Shown piece after piece: positions 18,928-29,236 of a stretch of 60,343 nucleotides of DNA. A program made the translations under genes and the position numbers. The DNA is from Acinetobacter lwoffii (lineage in GTDB: Bacteria > Pseudomonadota > Gammaproteobacteria > Pseudomonadales > Moraxellaceae), in the NCBI RefSeq assembly GCF_024129735.1, contig NZ_JAMXXK010000016.1:1-60343 (forward strand). The letters are read 5' to 3'. Numbering within the stretch: the first letter of the stretch is position 1; each line of letters begins with the position of its first letter. Below the pieces are notes generated by a model. The model did not search any database. It was not told the origin of the DNA and saw only the letters and a list, made by a program, of their open reading frames with translations.

Positions 18928-19218
18928 CGAGTAATATCCTTTTGTTGTTGTAGAGCTGCAATCTAATTTAGCAGCCATTTATTTAGATTTATGCTAGCAA
19001 ATAGATCAACATTTGTTGATTAACTGTAACTTTTTTCGATACTTATAATGTAATGGCTTAGTCTGAAGTTATTTTAAGTTTCATGGAATAGCGATATTCA
19101 AAGAGAGGGGAGTTTCAAAAGTATCATTCTAAAGGCAGGTTATAGTATGAAGCTTGGCATTTAAATATTTGTCATCAGGACCTAGAGATAATTCTAAAAA
19201 TGAAAAAATAAAAGACAT

Positions 19219-19250
19219 AAAAAAAGCCTGCATGATGCAGGCTTTTTTTA
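19219..19250 (-). terminator. Terminator after metK
   Basis: GCCTGCAT/ATGCAGGC stem with A-run on the left (T-run on the minus strand), just past the metK stop. Confidence 0.8.
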
Positions 19251-19258
19251 AGAAAAAC

Positions 19259-20425
19259 TTATAGACCAGCAGAGGCTTTAAGCGCTTCCACTTTGTCAGT
19301 TTTTTCCCAGGTAAAGGCAGTATCAGAACCTTCACGACCGAAGTGACCATAAGCAGCAGTTTGCTTATACATCGGCTGGATCAGGTCAAGCATACGGGTA
19401 ATGCCATATGGACGTAAGTCGAAATGTTCACGAACCAGTGCAATAATCAATTCTTCAGAGACTTTTGCAGTATTGAAGGTATTGATTGAAATTGAAGTTG
19501 GCTCAGCAACACCAATTGCATAAGACACCTGAATTTCACACTTGTCAGCCAGGCCAGCAGCAACGATGTTTTTCGCCACATAACGACCTGCGTACGCAGC
19601 AGAACGGTCAACTTTAGATGGATCTTTACCAGAGAAAGCACCACCACCGTGACGTGCCATACCGCCGTAGGTATCTACGATAATTTTACGGCCAGTCAAA
19701 CCACAGTCACCCACAGGACCACCGATCACAAACATACCCGTTGGGTTGATGTGGAATTTGGTGTCTGCATGGAACATGTCAGCAGGAATGATTTTCTTCA
19801 CAATCTCTTCAATCACAGCTTCTTTCAGGTTCGCTTGAGTGATTTCAGGATCATGTTGAGTCGAAAGAACGACTGCATCTAAACGAACTGGTACGCCATT
19901 TTCATAAGCAAACGTTACCTGGCTTTTTGCATCTGGGCGTAACCATGGCAAGGTGCCATTACGGCGTAATTCAGCCTGCTTTTCCATCAAGCGATGCGCA
20001 TATGAAATCGGCGCAGGCATTAATACATCAGTCTCGCGGCTGGCGTAACCGAACATTAAACCTTGGTCGCCGGCACCCTGATCTTCAGGTTTCTGGCGGT
20101 CGACACCTTGAGCAATTTCAGGTGACTGTTTACCAATCATGTTGATCACGGCACAGGTTGAACCATCAAAACCAAGATCAGAATGGTGATAACCAATTCC
20201 GTTTACGGTATGACGTACAATTGCCTCAAAATCAACATTTGCTGTCGTTGTGATTTCACCGGCAAGTACAACCGCACCTGTTTTTACAAGCGTTTCACAA
20301 GCAACCCGTGCATATGGGTCTTCTTTTAAGATTGCATCCAAAATAGCGTCACTGATTTGGTCAGCCATTTTATCTGGATGGCCTTCGCTTACAGATTCCG
20401 AAGTAAATACAGCGTACTCGCGCAT
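19259..20425 (-). CDS. metK: S-adenosylmethionine synthase
   Basis: 388 aa, full length. MetK makes SAM from methionine and ATP. Signatures are [17 protein letters not shown] at residues 11-27, [12 protein letters not shown] near 117 and the P-loop-like [19 protein letters not shown] near 260. It is a single gene. The ribosome binding site is odd: AGGA lies only two bases from the ATG and is part of a self-complementary leader described separately. The methionine importer metQNI is about 37 kb away in this window. Confidence 0.98.
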   Translation of the reverse strand: MREYAVFTSESVSEGHPDKMADQISDAILDAILKEDPYARVACETLVKTGAVVLAGEITTTANVDFEAIVRHTVNGIGYHHSDLGFDGSTCAVINMIGKQSPEIAQGVDRQKPEDQGAGDQGLMFGYASRETDVLMPAPISYAHRLMEKQAELRRNGTLPWLRPDAKSQVTFAYENGVPVRLDAVVLSTQHDPEITQANLKEAVIEEIVKKIIPADMFHADTKFHINPTGMFVIGGPVGDCGLTGRKIIVDTYGGMARHGGGAFSGKDPSKVDRSAAYAGRYVAKNIVAAGLADKCEIQVSYAIGVAEPTSISINTFNTAKVSEELIIALVREHFDLRPYGITRMLDLIQPMYKQTAAYGHFGREGSDTAFTWEKTDKVEALKASAGL

Positions 20426-20486
20426 AGTCCTATCACAGTTAATTTTAAAGACCCGATATGTTACATCGAGTTGCGCTCTAGGACTA
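20425..20486 (-). promoter_or_regulatory. Self-complementary metK leader, possible RNA switch
   Basis: On the minus strand, TAGTCCTA (20486-20479) is the exact complement of TAGGACTA (20432-20425), which contains the AGGA and the first base of the metK ATG. A second helix, CTCGAT/ATCGGG, is nested between them. If both form, the start is masked. No named SAM riboswitch is recognised. The transcription start is unknown, so this is a hypothesis. Confidence 0.3.
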
Positions 20487-20898
20487 GCTTAACACGACAA
20501 AATTGGTCGAAATTGTTTCAAATTATTGTGTTTTTAATTGATTAATAGAATTAAAAAAATTGATATGTCTATTGAGACAGCATTATTGATTGGGGAATAT
20601 GAAGCAACAATATTTTAATCCGTCAGACTGTCAGAAAATTAAATGCTTAGATTTCCGATTAAATCTTAAAAAAATAGACGATAGAAAAAATACAAAGCTC
20701 AAAATTCAAAATTTACTTAAGCAAGTGATCATTACATCAATAAAGCAGATTCAGGCTGTGCGCCTTGCGACCAAATGTCTTGTTGATGTTCGGGTATATC
20801 TTCATATTAGCGCTAAGTCTTCAGCATTGGCTGTTTAGGAATGGCGATATCTTTTGCTATGGACTTCTTGGAGCAAGACTGTACGGAGATCAGAAATC

Positions 20899-21282
20899 AT
20901 GTATCAAAAGGCATTTACCCTGATTGAAGTGCTGATCGTGCTCATCATTATCGCGATTTTAGTGACGATGGCTTTTATGAGTTATCAAGCTTATGTCGTG
21001 CGTAATCAATTGGCCGAAGTGTTTGAACAGGCTGGAGCATATCGAACCCAGTTTATTGCTTCGGATCAGCACTGTGATGCCGGACGCCAGATTGGTGGGC
21101 ATGGTCAATATATCGAAAAAGTCATTATTAATGCCGCTTGCCGGATAGAGTTCAAGATACGAGAGCAGGGAGTCGATATGGCCATTCGCGGGAAATCAGT
21201 CGCTTTTGATGTTCATAGTGGCAAATGTTATTCCACTGATATTCAGCAGCGCTATTTGCCTAAAGATTGTCAAGGACAATAA
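20899..21282 (+). CDS. Lone type IV pilin-like protein
   Basis: 127 aa from an ATG preceded by GGAGAT. It starts MYQKA then FTLIEVLIVLIIIAIL, a class III prepilin signal with Phe at +1 and Glu at +5, followed by the N-terminal hydrophobic helix. The residue before the cut is Ala, not the usual Gly. Four cysteines in the globular half could form disulfides. The protein is small for a major PilA and may be a minor pilin or a pseudopilin. No other pil gene lies nearby, and the flanking DNA is unusually AT-rich. Confidence 0.75.
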   Translation: MYQKAFTLIEVLIVLIIIAILVTMAFMSYQAYVVRNQLAEVFEQAGAYRTQFIASDQHCDAGRQIGGHGQYIEKVIINAACRIEFKIREQGVDMAIRGKSVAFDVHSGKCYSTDIQQRYLPKDCQGQ

Positions 21283-21727
21283 GTCTGCCGAGGTTGGAAA
21301 TTAGCCTAAGCAAATTAGATTTCACCTGTATATCAAACAATCCTGCCAATATTTTATAAAATTTAATATAAATTACATTATGAATAGATCAGAGAATTGT
21401 ATGAATTTTCTTCAAAAATAATGGTGTGAGACATATGAAATAGAAACAAAATCAGCGTAAATTCAATCCTGTTTATCAGCTTGAAATCCAGATACAGAAA
21501 TTAAAGTCGCTTTTGAAATGCAGGATAATTCAATCTGTAAACCAGTAGAGCGAATCAAAGCCGAAGAAGAAATGTGGAATAATTGTACGATAAGGCAAGA
21601 GACACTCAATAAACTGATAAATATTGTTGGTTAGTCTTTACCCCTCGCTGTTTTTTTAAGACAATAGACAGCAGTTTTGAAAGTCTTTTCATCATTTCCT
21701 ATTTCTGAATATTTTGGACTCTGATTT
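21283..21727 (+). other. 445-nt intergenic stretch with possible gene remnant
   Basis: No intact gene. Within about 21435-21634 the plus strand reads as coding-like text in two successive frames: a short stretch beginning ATG AAA then a stop codon, continuing to a Q-rich segment, then a shifted frame ending ...NKLINIVG before a stop. This fits a small gene broken by an early stop and a frameshift. The rest is AT-rich and should carry the tkt promoter. Confidence 0.25.
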
Positions 21728-23716
21728 ATGACAACCCCGCTTAATGAACGTCGTATTGCAAACGCAATTCGTGTATTGGCAATGGATGCTGTGCAAAAAG
21801 CAAACTCAGGACATCCAGGTGCTCCAATGGGGATGGCAGATATCGCTGATGTGGTTTGGCGTGAATTCATGAACCACAACCCGACCAACCCGAATTGGGC
21901 AAACCGTGACCGTTTTGTATTGTCAAATGGCCATGGCTCTATGCTTCAATATGCGCTTCTTCATTTAACGGGCTACGATCTTTCGATTGAAGATCTAAAA
22001 GCATTCCGTCAACTTCATTCTAAAACACCTGGTCACCCGGAATTGGGCTATGCGCCAGGAATTGAAACGACGACTGGTCCTTTAGGTCAAGGCATCGCGA
22101 ATGCTGTTGGTTTTGCACTGGCTGAAAAAACCCTAGCTGCACAATTTAACAAAGACGATATCCAAGTTGTAGATCACTTCACTTACTGCTTCCTTGGCGA
22201 TGGCTGTTTGATGGAAGGTGTTTCTCACGAAGCATGTTCTTTGGCAGGAACATTGGGTCTGGGCAAATTGATTGCTTACTATGATGACAATGGCATCTCG
22301 ATTGATGGCGAAGTGGAAGGCTGGTTCTCTGACGATACAGAACAACGCTTCCTGGCGTACGGCTGGCAAGTGATTAAAGTTGATGGCCACGATGCAGATG
22401 CAATCCGTCAGGCAACGATTGAGGCGAAAGCTGAAACTGCTAAACCAACCATCATTATCTGTAAAACCGTGATTGGTTTGGGTTCACCAAACAAGCAAGG
22501 TAAAGAAGACAGTCATGGTGCACCACTCGGTCATGACGAAATCGTCTTGACTCGTGAAGCGCTAGGTTGGACTGACGAAGCATTTGTGATTCCTGAAGAT
22601 GTTTATGCAGCTTGGGATGCGAAAGCCAAAGGTGCTGAATCAGAAGCAGCTTGGAACGAAACATTTGCTGCTTATGCTGCAAAATATCCAACTGAAGCCG
22701 CTGAATTTAAACGTCGTTTATCTGGTGAATTACCGGCTGACTTCGTTGCAAAAGCGGATGCCTATATTGCAGAAGTGAATGTCAAAGCTGAAACAATTGC
22801 AACGCGTAAAGCCAGCCAAAATGCATTGCAAGCACTTGTTCCATTATTGCCAGAAGTTCTAGGTGGTTCTGCGGATCTTGCAGGTTCTAACCTGACCCTT
22901 TGGAAAGGCGCGCAAGGCGTACAGGACAATCCGGCAGGTAACTACGTACACTATGGCGTACGTGAATTCGGTATGACTGCAATCGCGAATGGTGTTGCAC
23001 TGCATGGCGGGTTCATCCCTTATGTAGCAACATTCCTGATGTTTATGGAATATGCACGTAATGCGGTACGTATGTCTGCATTAATGAAACAGCGCGTGAT
23101 CCATGTGTATACGCATGACTCAATTGGTCTGGGTGAAGATGGCCCAACGCATCAACCTGTTGAGCAGATCGCATCCCTTCGTGGTACACCAAACCTAAAT
23201 ACATGGCGCCCATGTGACACCGTTGAAGCAGCAATTTCTTGGAAATCTGCATTAACGCGTGCTGAAGGTCCAACCGCATTGATCTTCTCTCGTCAGAACT
23301 TGCCATTCCAAACCCGTACTCAAGCTCAAATTGAGAACGCTGCGAAAGGTGGCTATGTATTGGCTGAAGAAAAAGGCGAATTGAAAGCCATCATCATTGC
23401 AACTGGTTCTGAAGTTTCTCTGGCAATGGAAGCTTACGCACAGCTTGAAGGCGTGCGTGTGGTATCTATGCCATGTGCTGAAGAATTCATGAAGCAAGAT
23501 GCGGCTTATCGTGAAGCGGTTCTTCCATCGAATATTCGTGCACGTGTTGCTGTTGAAGCTGCACATGTAGATTACTGGTGGAAATTTGTAGGTCTTGATG
23601 GTCGCGTCATCGGTATGACGACATATGGTGAATCTGCACCTGCAAAAGATCTGTTCCAGTTCTTCGGGATTACCACTGAAGCAGTTGTAGCAGCTGTAAA
23701 AGAGATTACTGCATAA
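21728..23716 (+). CDS. tkt: Transketolase
   Basis: 662 aa, normal length. This thiamine diphosphate enzyme swaps two-carbon units in the non-oxidative pentose phosphate pathway. The N-terminal [15 protein letters not shown] block, the ThDP motif GDGCLMEG near residue 157 and the pyrimidine-domain block [18 protein letters not shown] are all present. Single gene with its own terminator. Confidence 0.97.
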   Translation: MTTPLNERRIANAIRVLAMDAVQKANSGHPGAPMGMADIADVVWREFMNHNPTNPNWANRDRFVLSNGHGSMLQYALLHLTGYDLSIEDLKAFRQLHSKTPGHPELGYAPGIETTTGPLGQGIANAVGFALAEKTLAAQFNKDDIQVVDHFTYCFLGDGCLMEGVSHEACSLAGTLGLGKLIAYYDDNGISIDGEVEGWFSDDTEQRFLAYGWQVIKVDGHDADAIRQATIEAKAETAKPTIIICKTVIGLGSPNKQGKEDSHGAPLGHDEIVLTREALGWTDEAFVIPEDVYAAWDAKAKGAESEAAWNETFAAYAAKYPTEAAEFKRRLSGELPADFVAKADAYIAEVNVKAETIATRKASQNALQALVPLLPEVLGGSADLAGSNLTLWKGAQGVQDNPAGNYVHYGVREFGMTAIANGVALHGGFIPYVATFLMFMEYARNAVRMSALMKQRVIHVYTHDSIGLGEDGPTHQPVEQIASLRGTPNLNTWRPCDTVEAAISWKSALTRAEGPTALIFSRQNLPFQTRTQAQIENAAKGGYVLAEEKGELKAIIIATGSEVSLAMEAYAQLEGVRVVSMPCAEEFMKQDAAYREAVLPSNIRARVAVEAAHVDYWWKFVGLDGRVIGMTTYGESAPAKDLFQFFGITTEAVVAAVKEITA

Positions 23717-23738
23717 TCAACTGATTCGGCGGTTTATT

Positions 23739-23775
23739 AAAAGGCGCTCCAGTTTTGGGGCGTCTTTTGTTTTTC
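23739..23775 (+). terminator. Terminator after tkt
   Basis: AAAAGGCGCTCC/GGGGCGTCTTTT stem (two G-U pairs), then T-rich sequence. Confidence 0.7.
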
Positions 23776-23843
23776 GCTTTTTAGCGTTGTTTTCATGTGG
23801 CAACCGTTAGAAAGTTCTCCCATAGTCGATATGAAAGAGTGAG

Positions 23844-24065
23844 ATGAACATGAGCTTGTATGAACAAATTAACGATGAAATTACTTTAATGGATGCAGGC
23901 GAACTCAAGTGGATTGGACAGGAGTTAGCTCTTGAAGCGATGGTTGCAGTTGATTTAATGCTGCAAGAATTAGCCGAAGAAAAGGTCATTAAAGTGCGTC
24001 GTAAAAATCATGAAAAGACGACTGGCCTAAAACAAGTTGATCGTATTCTGGTTGAAAAACTTTAA
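23844..24065 (+). CDS. Small conserved-looking protein of unknown function
   Basis: 73 aa, acidic N-terminal half predicted helical, basic C-terminal tail (VRRKNHEK). No recognised domain, signal or membrane segment. A GAGTGAGA stretch acts as ribosome binding site; it is better spaced for the second ATG two codons in. It has its own terminator, which supports a real gene. Codon use matches its neighbours. Confidence 0.65.
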   Translation: MNMSLYEQINDEITLMDAGELKWIGQELALEAMVAVDLMLQELAEEKVIKVRRKNHEKTTGLKQVDRILVEKL

Positions 24066-24077
24066 ACATAAAGCATG

Positions 24078-24104
24078 AAAAGTCCCTGATTGGGGCTTTT
24101 TTTA
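24078..24104 (+). terminator. Terminator after the small protein gene
   Basis: AAAAGTCCC/GGGGCTTTT stem and seven or more T, 12 nt past the stop. Confidence 0.75.
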
Positions 24105-24240
24105 TGCCGGATGATTTTCATCTGACAGGTTGCTTATGAGCACCAGATGAGATAAAGCTAAGTTTAGGCCGCTATAAAAATTCAGCGACTACTATCGAAA
24201 TGACTTAAATTAAAGAAATAAGCCAAAGAAGCGGTTAAAC

Positions 24241-24696
24241 ATGAATATACAGCCCCAGATCCAGATCAAATCTTTAGAGCAAATATCACAGGCAGAATGG
24301 CTATTTTTATGGCAAGACTATCAACGCTTTTATCAGGCGCAAATTTCGGATGAGGTGAGTAAAAATACCTGGGATAAATTAACCAATTATGAATTAGATT
24401 CAATGTACGGTTTTGCTGCGCTAATGGATGGAAAGGTCGTAGGGATTGTGCATGTCATCGAACATAACAGTAGCTGGACAGTAAGACCTTATGCCTATTT
24501 GCAGGATCTATTTACCCATCCGGACTATCGCGGACAAGGCGTGGCGCGTAAGTTGATTCAACATGTCTATCAGGTTGCACAGCAGCGTAATTGCGACCGG
24601 GTTTACTGGCTGACTCATGAATTAAACCATCAGGCACAAGCGTTGTATAACAAAGTCGCCAAGAAAACTGGATTCATCCAGTACCGTATGGATTAA
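24241..24696 (+). CDS. GNAT-family N-acetyltransferase
   Basis: 151 aa, a full single GNAT domain. The acetyl-CoA pyrophosphate-binding motif A is seen as DLFTHPDYRGQGVARKLIQH near residue 88 (RGQGVA loop), followed by the C-terminal ALYNKVAKKTGFIQYRMD typical of the GNAT beta-7 region. Substrate unknown. Stands alone. Confidence 0.87.
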   Translation: MNIQPQIQIKSLEQISQAEWLFLWQDYQRFYQAQISDEVSKNTWDKLTNYELDSMYGFAALMDGKVVGIVHVIEHNSSWTVRPYAYLQDLFTHPDYRGQGVARKLIQHVYQVAQQRNCDRVYWLTHELNHQAQALYNKVAKKTGFIQYRMD

Positions 24697-24826
24697 AGCT
24701 CAAAAATTAAAAAAAATAACTTACAATTTTATCGTTTCATCACTGCAACAAAACGTTTTATCTTTAGGGCTGTAAACGGTTCCAGATTCTATACACTTAA
24801 TAACATCCAAAACGTGAGATAAAAAC

Positions 24827-25414
24827 ATGAATTTCAAAACATTAGTATTAGGCTTGGCGGTCGCATCTGTAGCAACAGTTTCTATGGCAAAACCAGTGGG
24901 CTATACGATTGACCCGACTCATTCAGCAACTGTTTTCTCTTGGAGCCACTTTGGTTTCTCTACACCATCTGCAAACTTCAGTGACATCCAAGGTACCATT
25001 AATGTTGATAATGAAAAACCTGCGAATTCTTCGGTTAATGTGAACATCCCGGTTGCAAGCATTAATACGAATGTGAAAGCACTGGATGACCATATTAAGA
25101 CAGCAGAATTTTTTGATGCTGCCAAATATCCGAATATCACTTTTAAAAGTACTAAAGTTCAGGTTTTAGGCAAAAACAAATACAAAATCACCGGTAACTT
25201 AACCGTGAAAGATGTCACTAAACCTGTGGTACTGGATGCAGTTTTAAATAAACAAGGTGTACACCCAATGACCAAATTACAAACGATTGGTTTTAATGCA
25301 ACCACTTCATTTAACCGTTCAGCCTTTGGGGTAGGCGGTTATGTTCCAAATGTGGGCGATAAAATTACAGTGAACATTACTACCGAGGCTTTTGTTCCTG
25401 CTCCGAAAAAATAA
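24827..25414 (+). CDS. YceI-family periplasmic lipocalin-like protein
   Basis: 195 aa. A Sec signal peptide ends near residue 21 (VSMA|KP). The mature part is the YceI eight-stranded barrel, which binds isoprenoid-type lipids: YTIDPTHSATVFSWSHFGFS at its start, then DHIKTAEFFDAAKYPNITFKS and the end segment VGDKITVNITTEAF. Usually secreted or periplasmic and often stress or base-induced. A perfect AAAACGTTTT palindrome lies upstream at about 24751-24760; its meaning is unknown. Confidence 0.92.
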   Translation: MNFKTLVLGLAVASVATVSMAKPVGYTIDPTHSATVFSWSHFGFSTPSANFSDIQGTINVDNEKPANSSVNVNIPVASINTNVKALDDHIKTAEFFDAAKYPNITFKSTKVQVLGKNKYKITGNLTVKDVTKPVVLDAVLNKQGVHPMTKLQTIGFNATTSFNRSAFGVGGYVPNVGDKITVNITTEAFVPAPKK

Positions 25415-25426
25415 GCATGACAAATT

Positions 25427-25455
25427 AAAAAAGCACCCAACTGGGTGCTTTTTTA
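25427..25455. terminator. Bidirectional terminator
   Basis: GCACCCA/TGGGTGC stem (2-nt loop) with six A before and six T after, between convergent genes. Confidence 0.82.
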
Positions 25456-25461
25456 TTACGG

Positions 25462-26178
25462 TTATTTAAGTTGCAAGTTTTCTAAATAATGCAGCAATAC
25501 CGAACTGGCGGCCTGTTCAAGCGCGGGTGCATAGCTTTGATGATCCGTCCGCAATGCAGGGATATTGATCTGGGCTTTGCGTAACTCACAGGTATGTCCA
25601 ATCAGCCATTTCTCTAAACTTTCACTGACCACTTCAGCATGGAATTGTAGTGCCAGAATATTCTGTCCTACCTGAAAGGCCTGATTTGGATAAAGGTCAG
25701 AGCTGGCCAGTAACTCTGCCTGTTCAGGTAGATCAAAGGTATCACCATGCCAATGCAGGACGTCAATATCTTCCAGAGCTTTTAGTGGATTATTTTCAAT
25801 AGAAGTAAGACTGAGTTTAGACCAGCCAATTTCTTTTACATCTCCTGGATAGACTTTGGCATCCAATGCAGCAGCAATTAACTGCGCACCTAAACAGATG
25901 CCTAATGTCGGTAAATTCTTTTGTAGGCGAACTTTAAGTAAGTCTATTTCCTGTTGTAAAAAAGGATAATCCTCAGTTTCATAGACTGCAATCGGGCCAC
26001 CGAGAATGACTGTTAATCCGGGATGTTCAAAAGCCTTAGTGAGATCATCGATACCGGCTTCGAAATAACGCACACGTAAGCCGAGCTGATAAAAAATATC
26101 TTCCCAAGCACCTAAGTCTTCAAAGGCCAGATGTTGAATGGCATACACGGTATCGGGGAGGTGGGCTAAGTTCAACAT
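25462..26178 (-). CDS. Class I glutamine amidotransferase-like protein
   Basis: 238 aa, single GATase1 domain. The nucleophile elbow GICLGAQ near residue 93 supplies the Cys. The His and Glu of the triad are in LQFHAEV near 176. It has no synthase partner fused or adjacent, so it may act alone, like the YfeJ or GMP-synthase-like hydrolases. Substrate unknown. Confidence 0.88.
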   Translation of the reverse strand: MLNLAHLPDTVYAIQHLAFEDLGAWEDIFYQLGLRVRYFEAGIDDLTKAFEHPGLTVILGGPIAVYETEDYPFLQQEIDLLKVRLQKNLPTLGICLGAQLIAAALDAKVYPGDVKEIGWSKLSLTSIENNPLKALEDIDVLHWHGDTFDLPEQAELLASSDLYPNQAFQVGQNILALQFHAEVVSESLEKWLIGHTCELRKAQINIPALRTDHQSYAPALEQAASSVLLHYLENLQLK

Positions 26179-26420
26179 AGTTTTTTGATATCAAGAGAAT
26201 GATTTAATTTAACGTGAATCAAAAGCAAAATAAAAGGCTTTATGCCCCACATCACGTGCAAAATAAAAAATAATAAGCATCTCTGCACTATCAGTAAGTG
26301 TGTAAACATTTTTCGTGTGATCGCTACATCAAGCAGTTCATTTTTCCTTTTATATAGAAAAGAGAGTAGAGTAAGGCTGCCGTACTGAATAAAAACAACA
26401 AGGTCATCAGGAACAAGGAT

Positions 26421-27062
26421 ATGCAGAATATACGTTTATATGTCGATAAAAATAGAATCAGCCCTTATGCCATGTCGGTTTATGTTGCTTTAAAAGAAAA
26501 GGGTTTAGATTTTCAGGAAATCGTGATTGATTTAGATCAGCAGCAACAGAAATCTGCGGCTTATCAAGCCATTTGTCCAAGTGCTAAAGTTCCGTGTTTA
26601 ATAGTAGATAACTTTAGCCTGTTTGAATCATGGGCGATCACTGAATATCTGGAAGATGTCTTTTCGGCTCCAAGTTATCCGGCACTATATCCAAAGGAAA
26701 TTCAGGCGAGAGCCAAATGTCGCGCCATACAAGCCTTGGTCAAAACCGATTTTATGCAAATCCGCCAACAAATGCCTTCCGATTCGGTATTTCATCCACC
26801 AAAAATATCTACATCTCTTACAGCTCCGATCACCGAAGAAATTCAGCGCTTGGTGAATGTGGCAGAACATATGCTGGAGGACATATGGTTGACTGAACAC
26901 TGGTCCATTGCAGACTTTGATCTGGCCTTTATGTTGCATCGTCTGCTGAGTCATCAGGTGAAACTTCCTGTGAAAATAATAGAATATGTCGAGCGTAATT
27001 TTAAGCGGGCTTCGGTACAGGCTTGGCTGGCAGAGCATGAAAAAGCTAAAACTTTAATCTAA
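26421..27062 (+). CDS. yfcF: Glutathione S-transferase, YfcF type
   Basis: 213 aa with an N-terminal thioredoxin-like domain (SPYAMSVYVALKEKGLDF near residue 14; VPCLIVD; ESWAITEYLED) and a helical C-terminal domain (WSIADFDLAFMLHRLLSH). The whole sequence runs parallel to E. coli YfcF, which has glutathione transferase and peroxidase activity and helps with peroxide resistance. Single gene. Confidence 0.87.
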   Translation: MQNIRLYVDKNRISPYAMSVYVALKEKGLDFQEIVIDLDQQQQKSAAYQAICPSAKVPCLIVDNFSLFESWAITEYLEDVFSAPSYPALYPKEIQARAKCRAIQALVKTDFMQIRQQMPSDSVFHPPKISTSLTAPITEEIQRLVNVAEHMLEDIWLTEHWSIADFDLAFMLHRLLSHQVKLPVKIIEYVERNFKRASVQAWLAEHEKAKTLI

Positions 27063-27192
27063 TGTCGACTGATAAAACAGTTCATAAAAAACCTACTTAA
27101 ATAGATAAAATTCAAGCGTAATATGAATCAGAACAAGACTTGAAAGATGCTGAGGATACAGTCCTCGTTGAATAAGAAGGAAGGAGTGGCCG

Positions 27193-28134
27193 GTGGGAAA
27201 TTCACATCATCATGAGCATAGTCATGTCACCGTGACTGCAAAAAATGCCAGAAAATTATCAATAGCACTGGGATTAACCACCACTTTTTTAATTGTGGAA
27301 GTGATTGCTGGTTTTCTAACTCAAAGTTTGGCCTTACTTTCTGATGCTGCGCATATGTTTACCGATGCTGCTGCACTGGCTATCGCTTTAGTCGCTATCA
27401 AAATTGGACAAAAACCGGCAGACAATAAACGGACATTTGGTTATCAGCGCTTTGAGATTTTGGCTGCTTTGTTTAACGCCTTAATGCTGTTTGTGGTTGC
27501 GATTTATATCTTGTTTGAAGCTTATCAGCGTTTGAGTCATCCACCAGAAATTCAAAGCCTTGGCATGATGATTGTTGCTGTTTTGGGGCTGATCATTAAT
27601 CTGATTTCCATGAAAATTCTGGTGTCTAGTAGTCAGGAAAGTCTCAATGTCAAAGGTGCTTATCTGGAAGTGCTCAGTGATGCACTGGGATCTGTAGGCG
27701 TGATTATTGGAGCACTAGTGATTTATTTCACCGGCTGGATGTGGATAGATACACTCATTGCAGTATTAATCGGATTTTGGGTATTGCCAAGGACCTGGAT
27801 TTTGCTGAAACAGAGCATCAATATTCTGCTTGAAGGTGTGCCGGAGGAAATTGATATTGAAAAATTACGTCACGATCTTTTGGCGCTTGATGGGGTCCAG
27901 GATATTCATCAGCTCAAAGTCTGGGCGATTACTTCCAAAAAAGTCATGCTGACCGTGCATCTGGTTGCACCGAATGTGGATTATCAGAAACTGCGGCATC
28001 AGACCTTTGAGATGCTTCACCATGAGCATCATATTACCGAGATGACCTTGCAGATTGAAGCGGAAGATTGCCCGCCGGAACATCGGGGACAATCCTCACA
28101 TCCGCATTCACATGCTGAAACCCATCAGCATTGA
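27193..28134 (+). CDS. Cation diffusion facilitator (CzcD/ZitB-type Zn efflux)
   Basis: 313 aa from GTG, with AAGGAG seven bases upstream. There are six membrane helices. The metal-site motifs are LLSDAAHMFTDAAALAIAL in helix 2 and LEVLSDALGSVGVI in helix 5. The C-terminal cytoplasmic domain ends in a His-rich tail, and a His cluster (HHHEHSH) begins the protein. It exports Zn and perhaps Co or Cd in exchange for protons. No metal-responsive regulator is next to it. Confidence 0.92.
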   Translation: MGNSHHHEHSHVTVTAKNARKLSIALGLTTTFLIVEVIAGFLTQSLALLSDAAHMFTDAAALAIALVAIKIGQKPADNKRTFGYQRFEILAALFNALMLFVVAIYILFEAYQRLSHPPEIQSLGMMIVAVLGLIINLISMKILVSSSQESLNVKGAYLEVLSDALGSVGVIIGALVIYFTGWMWIDTLIAVLIGFWVLPRTWILLKQSINILLEGVPEEIDIEKLRHDLLALDGVQDIHQLKVWAITSKKVMLTVHLVAPNVDYQKLRHQTFEMLHHEHHITEMTLQIEAEDCPPEHRGQSSHPHSHAETHQH

Positions 28135-28165
28135 AGTGGAATAATCTAAGCGTCGGGAAAGTTGA

Positions 28166-29143
28166 TTATTTTTTTAAAAGTGAGCGAATCACATCCAGAT
28201 AACTTGGCGGAGCATCGACATACTGACGCTCCCTTAACATCTGATGCATTTTCGCCAGCTTTTGATGCGGCACAGAGGCCATCAAATGATGTTCAATATG
28301 ATAGTTCACATGAATTGGGGCTACAAAAGCACGTGCCAGCCAGTCTGCACGGGTGGTGCGGGTATTGCTAAGGGCAGAATGACTGGTTTCTAGGCCCGCA
28401 TGCTCAGCCATGGCGCGGATGCGGATAAACAAGGGAAATGGAGTGATATAGGCTAGAGGCCATAATAAATACAGTTTAGGATGCCCACTGGCCCAAAGAG
28501 CAGAAAAAATTGCTGCATTTGAGATGAGCATACCGGAACTATTCTTAAACAGATTCTTTGCTAACTCTAAATTGCTGCGATCACCACGCGGAATTGGCTT
28601 GGGGTCATTGGAAACGCTCCATTCCAGTAATTCAAGATCCATTAATACTCGACCTGCAAGGAACTTAAGTCCAGATTGCCCATTCAGGTCACGGAAGAAT
28701 TTCCTGAATAGTGAGCTTTGAGTAATGGGGAAATTTTTTACCAACCCCAGGTCAGGATCATCTGGCTGCGAGGTTTTAGCATGATGTTTTAGATGATAAG
28801 GACGATACTTGCTGACATCATTCCAGATCGGGCGTGCACAGAGCCAGTCAGTCAAATGAGTGTTCAACCATTTGGTTTTAAATAGACTATGGTGCGAAGC
28901 ATCATGCATCAGTATGGCCAGCGCAAGTTGTCGGCCAGCCAAAATGGCCAATGCCAATGCACACATCAGGACTTTTCCCCACGTAGGTAAATATTCCCAG
29001 CTATAGGCTACCGTGCCAAAGGTCATGACAATTACGGTCCAGGTTGAACCTACTGCCCAAGCACCATGCAAGTCTGAGGTCGTGGTGAGCTCTTTAATTT
29101 CATCACGACTAAAAAGTTCTGTGACACTGACCTTGCTGTTCAT
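28166..29143 (-). CDS. Second membrane fatty acid desaturase
   Basis: 325 aa di-iron membrane desaturase. The histidine boxes are HDASHH near residue 80, HLKHH near 117 and HIEHH near 283. Its spacing and sequence differ clearly from the DesB-type enzyme at 7982, so the two are distinct families and not duplicates. No reductase is adjacent. Regiospecificity cannot be judged. Confidence 0.9.
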   Translation of the reverse strand: MNSKVSVTELFSRDEIKELTTTSDLHGAWAVGSTWTVIVMTFGTVAYSWEYLPTWGKVLMCALALAILAGRQLALAILMHDASHHSLFKTKWLNTHLTDWLCARPIWNDVSKYRPYHLKHHAKTSQPDDPDLGLVKNFPITQSSLFRKFFRDLNGQSGLKFLAGRVLMDLELLEWSVSNDPKPIPRGDRSNLELAKNLFKNSSGMLISNAAIFSALWASGHPKLYLLWPLAYITPFPLFIRIRAMAEHAGLETSHSALSNTRTTRADWLARAFVAPIHVNYHIEHHLMASVPHQKLAKMHQMLRERQYVDAPPSYLDVIRSLLKK

Positions 29144-29236
29144 TTTTCTGCCTATATTTAGTTCTTATTGCTGTATTCAATATATTTGGAGGGAATATTA
29201 CAGTCAATTTATTTTTGTGTATAAAAAAGAAATAAA

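Noticed and set aside
20599..20838. 79-codon open frame between metK and the pilin-like gene
   Set aside because: Very AT-rich Lys/Ile-heavy text, GGGGA too close to the ATG, no recognised motif. Possible but not supported.
7982..29143. The two desaturase genes as a recent duplication
   Set aside because: The proteins share only the histidine-box pattern; spacing and remaining sequence differ, so they are different subfamilies.
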